In this document: positions 45,753-52,508 of the stretch, piece after piece
Layout: every line of letters begins with the position of its first letter
How positions within the stretch are numbered: position 1 is the stretch's first letter
From: Clostridia bacterium
Lineage (GTDB): Bacteria > Bacillota > Clostridia > Oscillospirales > CAG-272
Direction: 5' to 3'
Assembly (NCBI GenBank): GCA_017481595.1
Contig: JAFUOY010000026.1
Coordinates: forward strand, 1-64,000
Length of the DNA: 64,000 nucleotides
Program-made: the position numbers and the translations under genes
Notes under the pieces: generated by a model
What the model was told of the DNA's origin: nothing
Databases searched by the model: none
What the model saw: the letters and a program-made list of their open reading frames with translations, nothing else

Positions 45753-46196
45753 TCATTTGCTCTGCTCAATACGGTATTGTAGCATATAAGTTATGTTATT
45801 ATATACAAATTCAAATCCTTCTGCTTCTTCAGTATCTTTTTCTATTATGCGCCATTCAACTTGAAATGGAAATGCTCCTGATTTTGTCCAAGTATTATCG
45901 ATCAGGGCTTCGTCAATCGAAAATGTCGCTTTGCTTTTTATTTGATAAAGTGTGGTTTTGTTTTGCTCTTTTGTATCAAATTTTACAATACTGAGTTGCT
46001 TTCCACGGATCAAAAAATCAATGTAATACCCTTCGCCTTCAGCCGCAAAAAAATAATCATATTCTTCATAGATAGATGACTCGTTCTTGCGTGCATCATC
46101 AAGGTTATAGCTGTAGCCATCAAAGGTTGTAGAACAGGCGCTAAAAATAAATGTTAAAGATAAAATTAGCGATAAAGTAAATAATAATTTTTTCAT
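45753..46196 (-). CDS. Predicted lipoprotein of unknown function, array member
   Basis: This 147-residue protein has a clear lipoprotein signal peptide with lipobox IFSA-Cys21 and a mature part that is mostly beta-strand and charged, ending TYMLQYRIEQSK. I do not recognise a family. It should sit on the outer face of the cytoplasmic membrane. It has its own promoter (TTGCAA-17-CGTAAT at 46248-46220), almost the same upstream module as the small membrane protein, and 3' module J. Confidence 0.72.
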   Translation of the reverse strand: MKKLLFTLSLILSLTFIFSACSTTFDGYSYNLDDARKNESSIYEEYDYFFAAEGEGYYIDFLIRGKQLSIVKFDTKEQNKTTLYQIKSKATFSIDEALIDNTWTKSGAFPFQVEWRIIEKDTEEAEGFEFVYNNITYMLQYRIEQSK

Positions 46197-46338
46197 TTTG
46201 CGTTCTCCTTTGCTGTTTCATTACGCCGCAAATTCGTGAATATTGCAATCGGACAGCCGCCCCTTGGCGATGATGGGCACAAAAAGTTATCCGAGGTCTT
46301 TCGGGCTTTTGCGTCAGCCTGTAAACGAAGTCTATGTA
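46195..46338 (-). repeat. Array joint: shared promoter/RBS plus 3' module J, copy 2
   Basis: Matches 45602-45748 over nearly its whole length: GTTCTCCTTTGCTGTTTCATT, ATTCGTGAATATTGCAATCG, CTTGGCGATGATGGG and GTAAACGAAGTCTATGT. The differences lie mainly in the hairpin loops. Confidence 0.85.
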
Positions 46339-46344
46339 GTGACT

Positions 46345-46902
46345 TTAGTTTTTAGTAAGCTCCCAATCGGAATAAATCAAATTAGCTTTTTTGTCCATAT
46401 CCCAAGGATATGTAAGCAAATTAAGCAAATACTTTGCGGGAGGGTTAGAAACGTATTTTTTATAGTCTTTTGCCGCTTTCCAAAATTCGTCCATCGTATA
46501 TTGAGTAGGGAGCTTTTGAAGCGTGACTCTGAACTCTGATTCTTGTTTTTCAGGCAAATCCAACCAACAGTTCGTTATCATTGGTTGTAGCTTGATTTCC
46601 GCATCTTCGAATTTCTGCTTGTGCTTGGAGTTATCTTGAAAACACTTTTCGATTTCCTTACGAATATCATCAGATACAGGTTTGACCCAAGCAATATCCT
46701 CATATGAAAAATCAATTCGGGGTTTCATTTTATCTGTAAAGCATTTTTTCAAAATTGCCCATTGTCCGATAATTTGTCCTTTTTTCCAACGAATACCCTC
46801 ACCAACATAATCCTCGGTGGCGATTTTGGGTTTGATATCAATCAATTGCCAATATCCCGAACCGTATCCTGTTACATAATCGCCAATTTTTACTTGAGAC
46901 AT
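46345..46902 (-). CDS. Hypothetical protein, array member
   Basis: This 185-residue cytoplasmic protein starts MSQVKIGDYVTGYGSGYWQ. The KIGDYV opening resembles small beta-barrel (SH3/KOW-like) proteins, with the aromatic GSGYWQLIDI following. The C-terminal half is helical. I do not recognise the family. A longer frame from 47031 would read through the promoter and repeat and is rejected. The promoter TTGAAA-17-TATAAT (46955-46927) and the ribosome-binding module AGAAAGGCGGTG are shared with the next two ORFs upstream, and the gene ends in 3' module J. Confidence 0.65.
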   Translation of the reverse strand: MSQVKIGDYVTGYGSGYWQLIDIKPKIATEDYVGEGIRWKKGQIIGQWAILKKCFTDKMKPRIDFSYEDIAWVKPVSDDIRKEIEKCFQDNSKHKQKFEDAEIKLQPMITNCWLDLPEKQESEFRVTLQKLPTQYTMDEFWKAAKDYKKYVSNPPAKYLLNLLTYPWDMDKKANLIYSDWELTKN

Positions 46903-46926
46903 AGTTACACCGCCTTTCTTAGGTTC

Positions 46927-46955
46927 ATTATACCACAAGTTTGTAAACATTTCAA
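46927..46955 (-). promoter_or_regulatory. Promoter of the ORF at 46345-46902 (array 5' module II)
   Basis: Minus strand TTGAAA, 17-base spacer, TATAAT. The segment from TTGAAA through TATAAT is identical to that at 48102-48074. Confidence 0.7.
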
Positions 46956-46970
46956 CCGTTCCGCGCCAAA

Positions 46971-47230
46971 TCACGCCGAAGGCGTGTATATCATCCGCAA
47001 CTTGTTGTGGTATATCATCAATGCGAAGCATTGTATATCATCAAGCCGCAGGTAGATACACGCTGACGCGTGATGAGATGCACGGCGTTGCCGTGATGAT
47101 ATCCAGCCCCGCAGGGGCTGATGATATGCCAAGCCTGCGGGAACCCCCAAAGCTCGGCAAGCTCGCTTCGGGGAACCCCTACTGCGGCTTGGATAAAAAA
47201 ATCCGCATTCTTTCGAATGCGGATTTTTTG
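46971..47230. repeat. Long mosaic hairpin repeat, copy 1 (occupied by short hairpin element)
   Basis: A series of 10-16 base hairpins (CACGCCGAAGGCGTG, CCGCAACTTGTTGTGG, AATGCGAAGCATT, CACGGCGTTGCCGTG, CAGCCCCGCAGGGGCTG) is separated by TATATCATC on the left and its complement TGATGATAT on the right. The whole is thus a large inverted repeat. It ends with a terminator-like stem ATCCGCATTC / GAATGCGGAT. It matches 48877-49088 except for an extra 47 bases (47141-47187). Confidence 0.88.
47141..47187 (-). mobile_element. Short hairpin element, copy 3, inserted with apparent 6-bp target duplication
   Basis: The 41-base hairpin (GAACCCCCAAAGCTC ... CTTCGGGGAACCCCTA) is flanked by CTGCGG on both sides (47135-47140 and 47182-47187). 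The other copy of the host repeat has a single CTGCGG at 49041-49046 and no hairpin. The hairpin is the reverse complement of the type at 3787 and 38551. Confidence 0.75.
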
Positions 47231-47280
47231 TGATACCACTACAAAATAGATCCATATAAGGCTATCGTACAAAAACAGTC

Positions 47281-47388
47281 CGTAATTTTTGCCGTGAGGG
47301 TAGACTTACCCCTTGGTGATGATGGGAGTTAAAAGCATCCGCGTTCTACCGGAATTTTAACTCCATGTTTGTAAACGAATCTATGTAA
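47281..47388 (-). repeat. Array 3' module J, copy 3 (diverged)
   Basis: It keeps CTTGGTGATGATGGG and TGTAAACGAATCTATGTAA but has a different, perfectly paired stem: GGAGTTAAAA (47325-47334) / TTTTAACTCC (47355-47364). It should terminate the ORF at 47390-48049. Bases 47231-47280 hold nothing I recognise. Confidence 0.75.
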
Positions 47389-47389
47389 G

Positions 47390-48049
47390 TCAAAACACTT
47401 TAATATTGTTTGAAGTTACGAAATAAAAATTGAAAAAATCTTTTTTCGCTTCATCGCTAATTCTTACTGCAGTGCGGCGTACTTTATTGTCAAATTCCAT
47501 TTTTAATGGTTTTGTGATTGATTTGATTCTTTCAACCAGAGTTTCGTAGGTTTGGAAATCATCCAAATCCGCACATTCAACTATACCTGCCGAATGCTTT
47601 TCGGTATCCTTTTCATATTCAATTTTTGTGGGAAAATACAAACACAATCCACATACATTTTCGGGAAATTCAGTAACAGAAAAAGAAGTTGAAAGTTGAT
47701 CTTTCCACGGCAGGAAGCAAAATGTATCAATGAAAGGACATGGTTCTTTGAAATTGGGCACACATAATTTGGTGTATGGTTGATAAATGCAATTTTCAAG
47801 ATGAGCGGTTATGCCTGTGGAAAAATGCGCAATATCATAATCTGTGTTCCAAACCAATTTAACGCCATTTTTCAGTTTTTCGTATAATGTATCATAGGTA
47901 AAGAGAAAATCGTTTGGATTACTTTCCACATAATTTTTTCGTACACCAGTGTTTACAACAACATGGTGAAACCCTTGCAAAATTTTTCGAAGCTCGTCAG
48001 GTGTTACGATGAAATGAAGCTTTTTGTTGGATAGTTCATAGTATTGCAT
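47390..48049 (-). CDS. Hypothetical Cys-containing protein, array member
   Basis: This 219-residue cytoplasmic protein starts MQYYELSNKKLHFIVTPDEL. It contains several Cys residues (CIYQPYTKLC, PCPFIDTFC, CGLC) but no clear zinc-finger spacing. I do not recognise the family. The ATG at 48097 lies in the promoter module and is rejected. The promoter TTGAAA-17-TATAAT (48102-48074) and AGAAAGGCGGTGG ribosome-binding module match those of neighbouring array members, and the 3' end carries diverged module J. Confidence 0.65.
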   Translation of the reverse strand: MQYYELSNKKLHFIVTPDELRKILQGFHHVVVNTGVRKNYVESNPNDFLFTYDTLYEKLKNGVKLVWNTDYDIAHFSTGITAHLENCIYQPYTKLCVPNFKEPCPFIDTFCFLPWKDQLSTSFSVTEFPENVCGLCLYFPTKIEYEKDTEKHSAGIVECADLDDFQTYETLVERIKSITKPLKMEFDNKVRRTAVRISDEAKKDFFNFYFVTSNNIKVF

Positions 48050-48073
48050 TTTTCCACCGCCTTTCTGTTTTTT

Positions 48074-48102
48074 ATTATACCACAAGTTTGTAAACATTTC
48101 AA
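48074..48102 (-). promoter_or_regulatory. Promoter of the ORF at 47390-48049 (array 5' module II)
   Basis: Minus strand TTGAAA (48102-48097), 17-base spacer, TATAAT (48079-48074), the same as at 46955-46927. Confidence 0.7.
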
Positions 48103-48139
48103 CCGTTTCGCAAGCGATTCTCGGAGGGAGGCTTTCGGT

Positions 48140-48308
48140 AGTTCGAATCCTTCAGCTTGAAGAAAAATCGAAAATGGATCTACGAAACTTTGAAAAAAGT
48201 TAGGCACGAAAAAACGGAGAAATCTTTTGAAATCTCCGCTTTTTATTAACTTATATATAGATTAAAAGTTATTTGTGACTGCGCAATGCTTGTAAATGAG
48301 GTCTATGT
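48140..48308 (-). repeat. Array 3' module T, copy 3 (full length)
   Basis: Nearly identical to 45151-45318, including GTTAGGCACGAAAAAACGG, the CGGAGAAATC hairpin, TTATATATAGATTAAAAG and GTCTATGT before the gene end. The upstream end has GTAGTTCGAATCCTTCAGC, which resembles a tRNA T-arm. Confidence 0.88.
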
Positions 48309-48314
48309 AAAAGT

Positions 48315-48788
48315 TTAATAAGTATTTTCCTTGTCAAGTACCCATGGAATATTTGCGTCAAATTCTATCTGCAATATTGGTGCTTCAAATTGTTCCTCAA
48401 CCATAAGACATTCTTCTTGGAATGATATGTGAAAATTTTTATCCAAGTGATAGGTCAAATCAGTATTATAATAAGAATGCGTTTCTGATATGTTAACCCA
48501 AGCGCTTTTCCCTTGAATCAATGTTCCGCACACATGGCAGAACCCGCCATAAAGCAAAGTACCATCGTCATTTTTACAATTCACATAACATTCTACAATC
48601 TTTTTTAGATCAACACCCAAGGTGTCGAAAAATGTACGTACAGTTTTGGGTAAGATATCGGCGGCTTTTTCAAAGTTTTGGCAACCGTCACAATCGCAGC
48701 CTTGCGTAATCAATGGCAGTTCTTTATATATCTGTCTTGTTTTTTCAACATCAATATCAACTACATAGTTGTCGAAGGTAAAAATCAT
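48315..48788 (-). CDS. Hypothetical protein with CDCDGC metal-binding-like motif, array member
   Basis: This 157-residue protein starts MIFTFDNYVVDIDVEKTRQIY. It has GCDCDGCQNFEKAA near residue 30 (Cys-x-Cys-x2-Cys) and a second pair in GGFCHVCGTL near residue 85, so it may bind zinc. Similar CDCxxCxNY proteins of unknown function are, to my knowledge, common in gut Bacillota. The C-terminus is beta-rich. The ATG at 48875 is rejected because it lies upstream of the promoter (TTGCAA-17-TATATT, 48841-48813). The ribosome-binding module is AGAAAGGCGGTGG, and the 3' end carries module T. It is the member closest to tRNA-Trp. Confidence 0.7.
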   Translation of the reverse strand: MIFTFDNYVVDIDVEKTRQIYKELPLITQGCDCDGCQNFEKAADILPKTVRTFFDTLGVDLKKIVECYVNCKNDDGTLLYGGFCHVCGTLIQGKSAWVNISETHSYYNTDLTYHLDKNFHISFQEECLMVEEQFEAPILQIEFDANIPWVLDKENTY

Positions 48789-48812
48789 TTTATCCACCGC
48801 CTTTCTGGTTTT

Positions 48813-48841
48813 AATATAGCACACTTTGGGACGGATTGCAA
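48813..48841 (-). promoter_or_regulatory. Promoter of the ORF at 48315-48788
   Basis: Minus strand TTGCAA (48841-48836), 17-base spacer, TATATT (48818-48813). Confidence 0.65.
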
Positions 48842-48876
48842 GAGCTTGGATAAAATCCGTTTGCGCGAAGCGCACA

Positions 48877-49088
48877 TCACGCCGAAGGCGTGTATATCAT
48901 CCGCAACTTGTTGCGGTATATCATCAATGCGAAGCATTGTATATCATCAAGCCGCAGAAAAATGCACGCTGGCGCGTGAGGAGATGCACGGCGTTGCCGT
49001 GATGATATCCAGCCCCGCAGGGGCTGATGATATGCCAAGCCTGCGGCTTAGATAAAAAAATCCGCATTCTTTCGAATGCGGATTTTTT
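48877..49088. repeat. Long mosaic hairpin repeat, copy 2 (empty site)
   Basis: Matches 46971-47230 without the inserted hairpin. The final stem ATCCGCATTC / GAATGCGGAT with T-runs (49054-49088) directly follows the tRNA-Trp 3' end on the minus strand and should terminate the tRNA transcript. Confidence 0.88.
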
Positions 49089-49163
49089 GGCAGGGGCGCA
49101 AAGACTCGAACTCTGGACATGCAGTTTTGGAGACTGCCGTTCTACCAACTGAACTACACCCCT
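49088..49163 (-). tRNA. tRNA-Trp (anticodon CCA)
   Basis: A 76-base cloverleaf on the minus strand. The acceptor is AGGGGTG / CGCCCCT, the D arm GTTC-AGTTGGTA-GAAC, and the anticodon stem GCAGT / ACTGC with loop CTCCAAA, giving anticodon CCA. The T arm is CAGAG-TTCGAGT-CTTTG, the discriminator is G and CCA is encoded. The array of accessory ORFs begins at its 3' side, a common integration position. Confidence 0.97.
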
Positions 49164-49179
49164 ATTTATGTACTCGAAT

Positions 49180-49208
49180 AGTATATCACACATTTTTACA
49201 AATTGCAA
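49180..49208 (-). promoter_or_regulatory. Predicted promoter of tRNA-Trp
   Basis: Minus strand TTGCAA (49208-49203), 17-base spacer, TATACT (49185-49180), 17 bases before the tRNA 5' end. Confidence 0.7.
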
Positions 49209-49240
49209 GTGTTTTTTGAAAATATTTTAAATAATTTTCC

Positions 49241-49269
49241 TTTACAAAAAAGAGATAGTGTGCTACAAT
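49241..49269 (+). promoter_or_regulatory. Predicted promoter of the lipoprotein-HAD-XRE gene group
   Basis: TTTACA (49241-49246), 17-base spacer, TACAAT (49264-49269). Confidence 0.6.
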
Positions 49270-49288
49270 AAATCAAAGAGGTGATATT

Positions 49289-49714
49289 ATGCTTAAAACT
49301 AAAAAAATATGGGCACTTATACTTTTGATTGCCCTCTGTTTATTTTCATTTTCCCTTGTTTCCTGCTCAATGGAGGGTATAGACAATGCAAAGACCCACG
49401 CAAAGAGCTGCCTTAGTGAGGTAAGAAAGGGTAATTTTGAGGAGGCGGAAAAATACCTTCATCCCGATTACAACGAAAACAGCCTTAAGGAATATTTTGA
49501 CTACATAGAGGCGGAGTACGATATTGATTTCCAGTCGGGTATAGCTTTGCTTGGATACAGCGGAGTATATTCCTCCTATTATACAACTGAGGTTGACGGC
49601 TCCATGTACGAGATCTATCACGAGCTTGAGGTAAGCGGAGAAAGAATAACTGCATATGTTGCAATAATCGAAAACGATAACGGCTACGGCATAGGAGACA
49701 TCGTAATAGAATAA
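49289..49714 (+). CDS. Predicted lipoprotein, possibly NTF2-like fold
   Basis: This 141-residue protein has a signal peptide with lipobox LVS-Cys26. The mature domain starts with a helix (NAKTHAKSCLSEVRKGNFEEAEKYLHPDY) and continues in beta-strands, a pattern seen in NTF2-like/DUF4878-type secreted proteins; that assignment is tentative. It should be anchored outside the membrane. GAGGTG precedes the start. The HAD gene follows after 18 bases, so the two are co-transcribed. Confidence 0.75.
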   Translation: MLKTKKIWALILLIALCLFSFSLVSCSMEGIDNAKTHAKSCLSEVRKGNFEEAEKYLHPDYNENSLKEYFDYIEAEYDIDFQSGIALLGYSGVYSSYYTTEVDGSMYEIYHELEVSGERITAYVAIIENDNGYGIGDIVIE

Positions 49715-49732
49715 AAGGTCGGGGGAGTGTGT

Positions 49733-50557
49733 ATGAAAGAAAGAGTTTTATATATTTCCGACCTTGACGGAACCTTACTTAACAAGGACGTAAGAATATC
49801 GGATTTTACAGTAAATACTATCAACTCTCTTGTGGAAAAGGGAATGATATTTTCATACGCCACCGCCCGTTCGAGATATACCTCGTCAAAGCTGACTAAG
49901 GACATAGGCTTAAGGGTACCCGTTGTAATTTATAACGGCACCTTCCTTTACGATACGAAAAGCGAAAAAAGAGTTTTGTCAAACGATTTTACAAGGGCTG
50001 ATGCCGAAAAGATCCTTGACCGTTTGTTAAAAAACAACGTTTATCCGATGGTCCACGCCTTCCTTGGTGAAAACGAAAAATACATATTTGACGAAAATAA
50101 TATGTCACGCGGTATGGCAGATTTTCAGAGCAAGAGAGAGCTTGACGAACGAAGAACCCCCGTGGACGTGTACGATTTAGCGCCCTATCAGGTGTTTTAT
50201 TTCACCTGCATAGACGAGGAGGAAAAGCTTCTTCCTCTTTATGAGGAGCTAAGGAGCGAATATCAATGTATTTACAATAAGGATATGTACTCGGGAGATT
50301 ATTGGCTTGAGATACTTCCCAACAAGGCGACAAAGGCATCCGCAATAAGAGAGCTTAAGGAGATGCTGGATTGCCAGAGGGTAGTGTGCTTTGGCGACGG
50401 AGTAAACGATATACCAATGTTTAAGGATGCTGATGAAGCATATGCGGTATCAAACGCCTGTGACGAGCTTAAGGCGTATGCAACCGCGGTAATAGATTCA
50501 AATGAAAATGACGGAGTCGCAAAATGGCTCCTTGACAATTATAAATGGGGTGAATGA
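49733..50557 (+). CDS. Cof-type HAD-IIB hydrolase (sugar phosphatase-like)
   Basis: This 274-residue protein has HAD motif I SDLDGTLL (nucleophile Asp about residue 10), a motif II Thr/Ser region YATARSRYTS, a type IIB cap, the conserved Lys near residue 200 (LPNKATKASA) and motif IV FGDGVNDIPMF. It should dephosphorylate a sugar phosphate or similar small molecule in the cytoplasm. The in-frame GTG at 49727 lies in the GGGGGAG ribosome binding site, so the ATG at 49733 is used. The XRE gene starts 1 base after the stop. Confidence 0.9.
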   Translation: MKERVLYISDLDGTLLNKDVRISDFTVNTINSLVEKGMIFSYATARSRYTSSKLTKDIGLRVPVVIYNGTFLYDTKSEKRVLSNDFTRADAEKILDRLLKNNVYPMVHAFLGENEKYIFDENNMSRGMADFQSKRELDERRTPVDVYDLAPYQVFYFTCIDEEEKLLPLYEELRSEYQCIYNKDMYSGDYWLEILPNKATKASAIRELKEMLDCQRVVCFGDGVNDIPMFKDADEAYAVSNACDELKAYATAVIDSNENDGVAKWLLDNYKWGE

Positions 50558-50558
50558 A

Positions 50559-51068
50559 ATGGGACGAATATCCACAAAGGAAAATAAGACGCTTTATCAG
50601 CTTGCAAGAGAGAAAATAGGCTTAAGCCGTGAAAAGGCAAGTGAGATCACAGGCATTGAGCCGTCAAAAATCGAAAGAATAGAAAACGAAAAGACACAGA
50701 TAAACCCCTACGACGTGTACGATATGGCAACGGCGTACAAGGATCCTATGCTTTGTAACTACTACTGCGCAAACGAGTGCCCCATCGGTATGAAATACGT
50801 TACCGAGGTAAAGATGGAAAGCCTTAAGGAAATAACCATAGAGATGCTTGCATCCTTGAACTCCCTTGAAAAGCAGGAGGACAGAATGCTGGAGATTGCA
50901 AGAAACGGCAGAGTAGAGGAAAGCGAGCTTGAGGATTTCGTCTTTATACAGAAGGAGCTGGAGCAGCTTTCAGCGGCGGTGGACTCCCTTCGTATGTGGA
51001 GCGAAAGAATGATGGCAACGGGAAGCATAGATGAAAGGCGTTATAAGGCGCTTATGGAAGAAAAATAA
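50559..51068 (+). CDS. XRE-family helix-turn-helix protein with Cys motif
   Basis: This 169-residue protein has an HTH_3 domain (about 8-65: LYQLAREKIGLSREKASEITGIEPSKIERIENEK). A CNYYCANECPIG segment (about 68-80) with three Cys could bind a metal or react to redox. A helical, coiled-coil-like C-terminus (90-165) follows. The longer frame from 50502 overlaps the HAD gene and is rejected. It starts one base after the HAD stop with GGGGTGA as ribosome binding site, so it is translationally coupled. Its targets are unknown. Confidence 0.82.
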   Translation: MGRISTKENKTLYQLAREKIGLSREKASEITGIEPSKIERIENEKTQINPYDVYDMATAYKDPMLCNYYCANECPIGMKYVTEVKMESLKEITIEMLASLNSLEKQEDRMLEIARNGRVEESELEDFVFIQKELEQLSAAVDSLRMWSERMMATGSIDERRYKALMEEK

Positions 51069-51089
51069 GTCTATTTTGCACTTTTTGCT

Positions 51090-51132
51090 AAAATAGCGGA
51101 GGCTATTTTGTAACCTCCGCTATTTTTCTTTA
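51090..51132 (+). terminator. Terminator after the XRE gene
   Basis: AAAATAGCGGAGG / CCTCCGCTATTTTT with a CTATTTTGTAA loop and a T-rich tail. Confidence 0.9.
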
Positions 51133-51181
51133 TCCATACCTATGATATAATATATTCAACAACTACATAAGGAGAATTATT

Positions 51182-52306
51182 ATGAAACGGCTTTTTGTAA
51201 TCTGCCTTGCTATTATTACGGTTGCTTCCTCACTTTTGCTTACGTCCTGTATGAAAAAGCCCGTAGAGGTTACTCCCGTATCCCTCGGCACCCCTACTGA
51301 ATCCGTGCGCTTCGGTATTAATCGCTCCCCCTGGGATATGATGTTTTACGAGGGTAAGCTCTATATCGGCAACGGAGATTTTGACGATAACGCAGGACCA
51401 ATAAACATCTGGTGCTATGATCCCAAAACGGAAAAGTGGGAAAACAGCGGCTCCGTCCGTGACGAAAGCGTAAGCCGTTTTACGCTTATAGACGGCAAGC
51501 TTGTAGCAACGGGCACCGACCCTATGGACGGCTGGGAGCTTGGTAATTATTACGTTTTGGAAAACGGAGAATGGAAGACCGTGCGCACAATTCCGGGCGC
51601 GGTCCACAATTTCGATATGGCGGAGCATAACGGTAAGATTTTTTGCTCCATCGGTGTTGAGCCCGGGGGATACCCCGCCGCAGTATCAACGGACGGCGGC
51701 GCTACCTTTACACAGGTCCCATTTTATAAGGACGGCAAGGCTCTTGACACCTCAAAGAACACAAGCATAAGAACCTACAATATGTTTCTTTTTAAGGATC
51801 AGATCTATACCTCCTACGTAGGAAGTGATCCCGACGGCTCATACTACGAGCTTTATAAATACGAAAACGATAAGTTTGTATTTCAGAAAAGCCTATCGGG
51901 AGAAATGGGACACATAGCCACAAATCAGACTCTTTATTCTGCCGACGTGGAGTTTAAAAATAAGTATTTTATAGCCACAGGGTATATGTTTATAACCTCG
52001 GATATGGATGATTTCAGATATATCAAGTACCCCAACGCGGATATTGTTTACGATTTCAAAATAATAAATGATAAGCTTTATTCCCTTACCTCCTTCGAGG
52101 TGGAGAAGGGCAAGCATAAAATATGCGTATGGGAAAATTCAAGCGGCAAGGATACGGCTTTTAAGCAGTTGTTCTATTTTTATTACGACGCGCCCTGCGT
52201 ATCCTTTGAGTATGAAAACGGAGACTTTTACATAGGCATCGGCTCGGCAAAAGCATCGTATCTTAAAAACGGAGAGATACTTAAGGTGCATCACCCCGTA
52301 AAGTAA
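51182..52306 (+). CDS. Predicted lipoprotein with beta-propeller-like repeats
   Basis: This 374-residue protein has a signal peptide with lipobox LLTS-Cys23. The mature part shows repeated short beta motifs with aromatic-Asn-Gly-Lys turns (FYEGKLYIGNG, LIDGKLVATG, EHNGKIFCSIG, FKDQIYTSYVG, INDKLYSLTS, ENGDFYIGIG). The pattern suggests a six- or seven-bladed propeller. It should face outward on the membrane and bind an unknown ligand. It is monocistronic with AAGGAG upstream and terminator at 52330. Confidence 0.75.
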   Translation: MKRLFVICLAIITVASSLLLTSCMKKPVEVTPVSLGTPTESVRFGINRSPWDMMFYEGKLYIGNGDFDDNAGPINIWCYDPKTEKWENSGSVRDESVSRFTLIDGKLVATGTDPMDGWELGNYYVLENGEWKTVRTIPGAVHNFDMAEHNGKIFCSIGVEPGGYPAAVSTDGGATFTQVPFYKDGKALDTSKNTSIRTYNMFLFKDQIYTSYVGSDPDGSYYELYKYENDKFVFQKSLSGEMGHIATNQTLYSADVEFKNKYFIATGYMFITSDMDDFRYIKYPNADIVYDFKIINDKLYSLTSFEVEKGKHKICVWENSSGKDTAFKQLFYFYYDAPCVSFEYENGDFYIGIGSAKASYLKNGEILKVHHPVK

Positions 52307-52329
52307 AATAAAAACCTTCCTTATAAATA

Positions 52330-52378
52330 AAAAACAGACACTCCTACCCACTTTTTTGGGGGAGTGTCTGTTTTTCTT
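52330..52378 (+). terminator. Terminator after the propeller lipoprotein
   Basis: AAAAACAGACACTCC / GGAGTGTCTGTTTTT around an inner CCCA...TGGG stem. Confidence 0.9.
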
Positions 52379-52436
52379 ATTTTGCTAAACATTAAACAGA
52401 GAGTTGGTATAGAATAAGTGAACATTATCTACCCTT

Positions 52437-52487
52437 GCCTTCCCTTGCGAGGGAAGGGGGACCAAGCTTGCTTGGTGGATGAGTAGT
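52437..52487 (+). repeat. Dispersed palindromic repeat, family CCTTCCC/GGATGAG, copy 3
   Basis: CCTTCCCTTGCGAGGGAAGG, GGGACCAAGCTTGCTTGGT, GGATGAGTAG. The second hairpin is the same as in copy 2 (15086), and the first stem is the same as in copy 1 (3755). Confidence 0.82.
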
Positions 52488-52508
52488 CGATAAAAGAGCA
52501 ACCATATA

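Noticed and set aside
45151-48308. Classical integron attC sites in the array modules (GTTAGGC and its complement GCCTAAC are present)
   Set aside because: GTTAGGC fits the GTTRRRY core, but no paired RYYYAAC/GTTRRRY core at attC distance was found in any module, the units carry promoters, and no integron integrase is in the window.
46971-49088. CRISPR array from the regular TATATCATC/TGATGATAT spacing
   Set aside because: Repeats are only about 9 bases, change strand in the middle, and the intervening units are palindromes shared between both copies. No cas gene is present.
49088-49163. Direct repeat of the tRNA-Trp 3' end as att site of an integrated element
   Set aside because: I found no second copy of the tRNA 3' end at the far side of the array (43-45 kb), so an island bounded by att sites is not shown.
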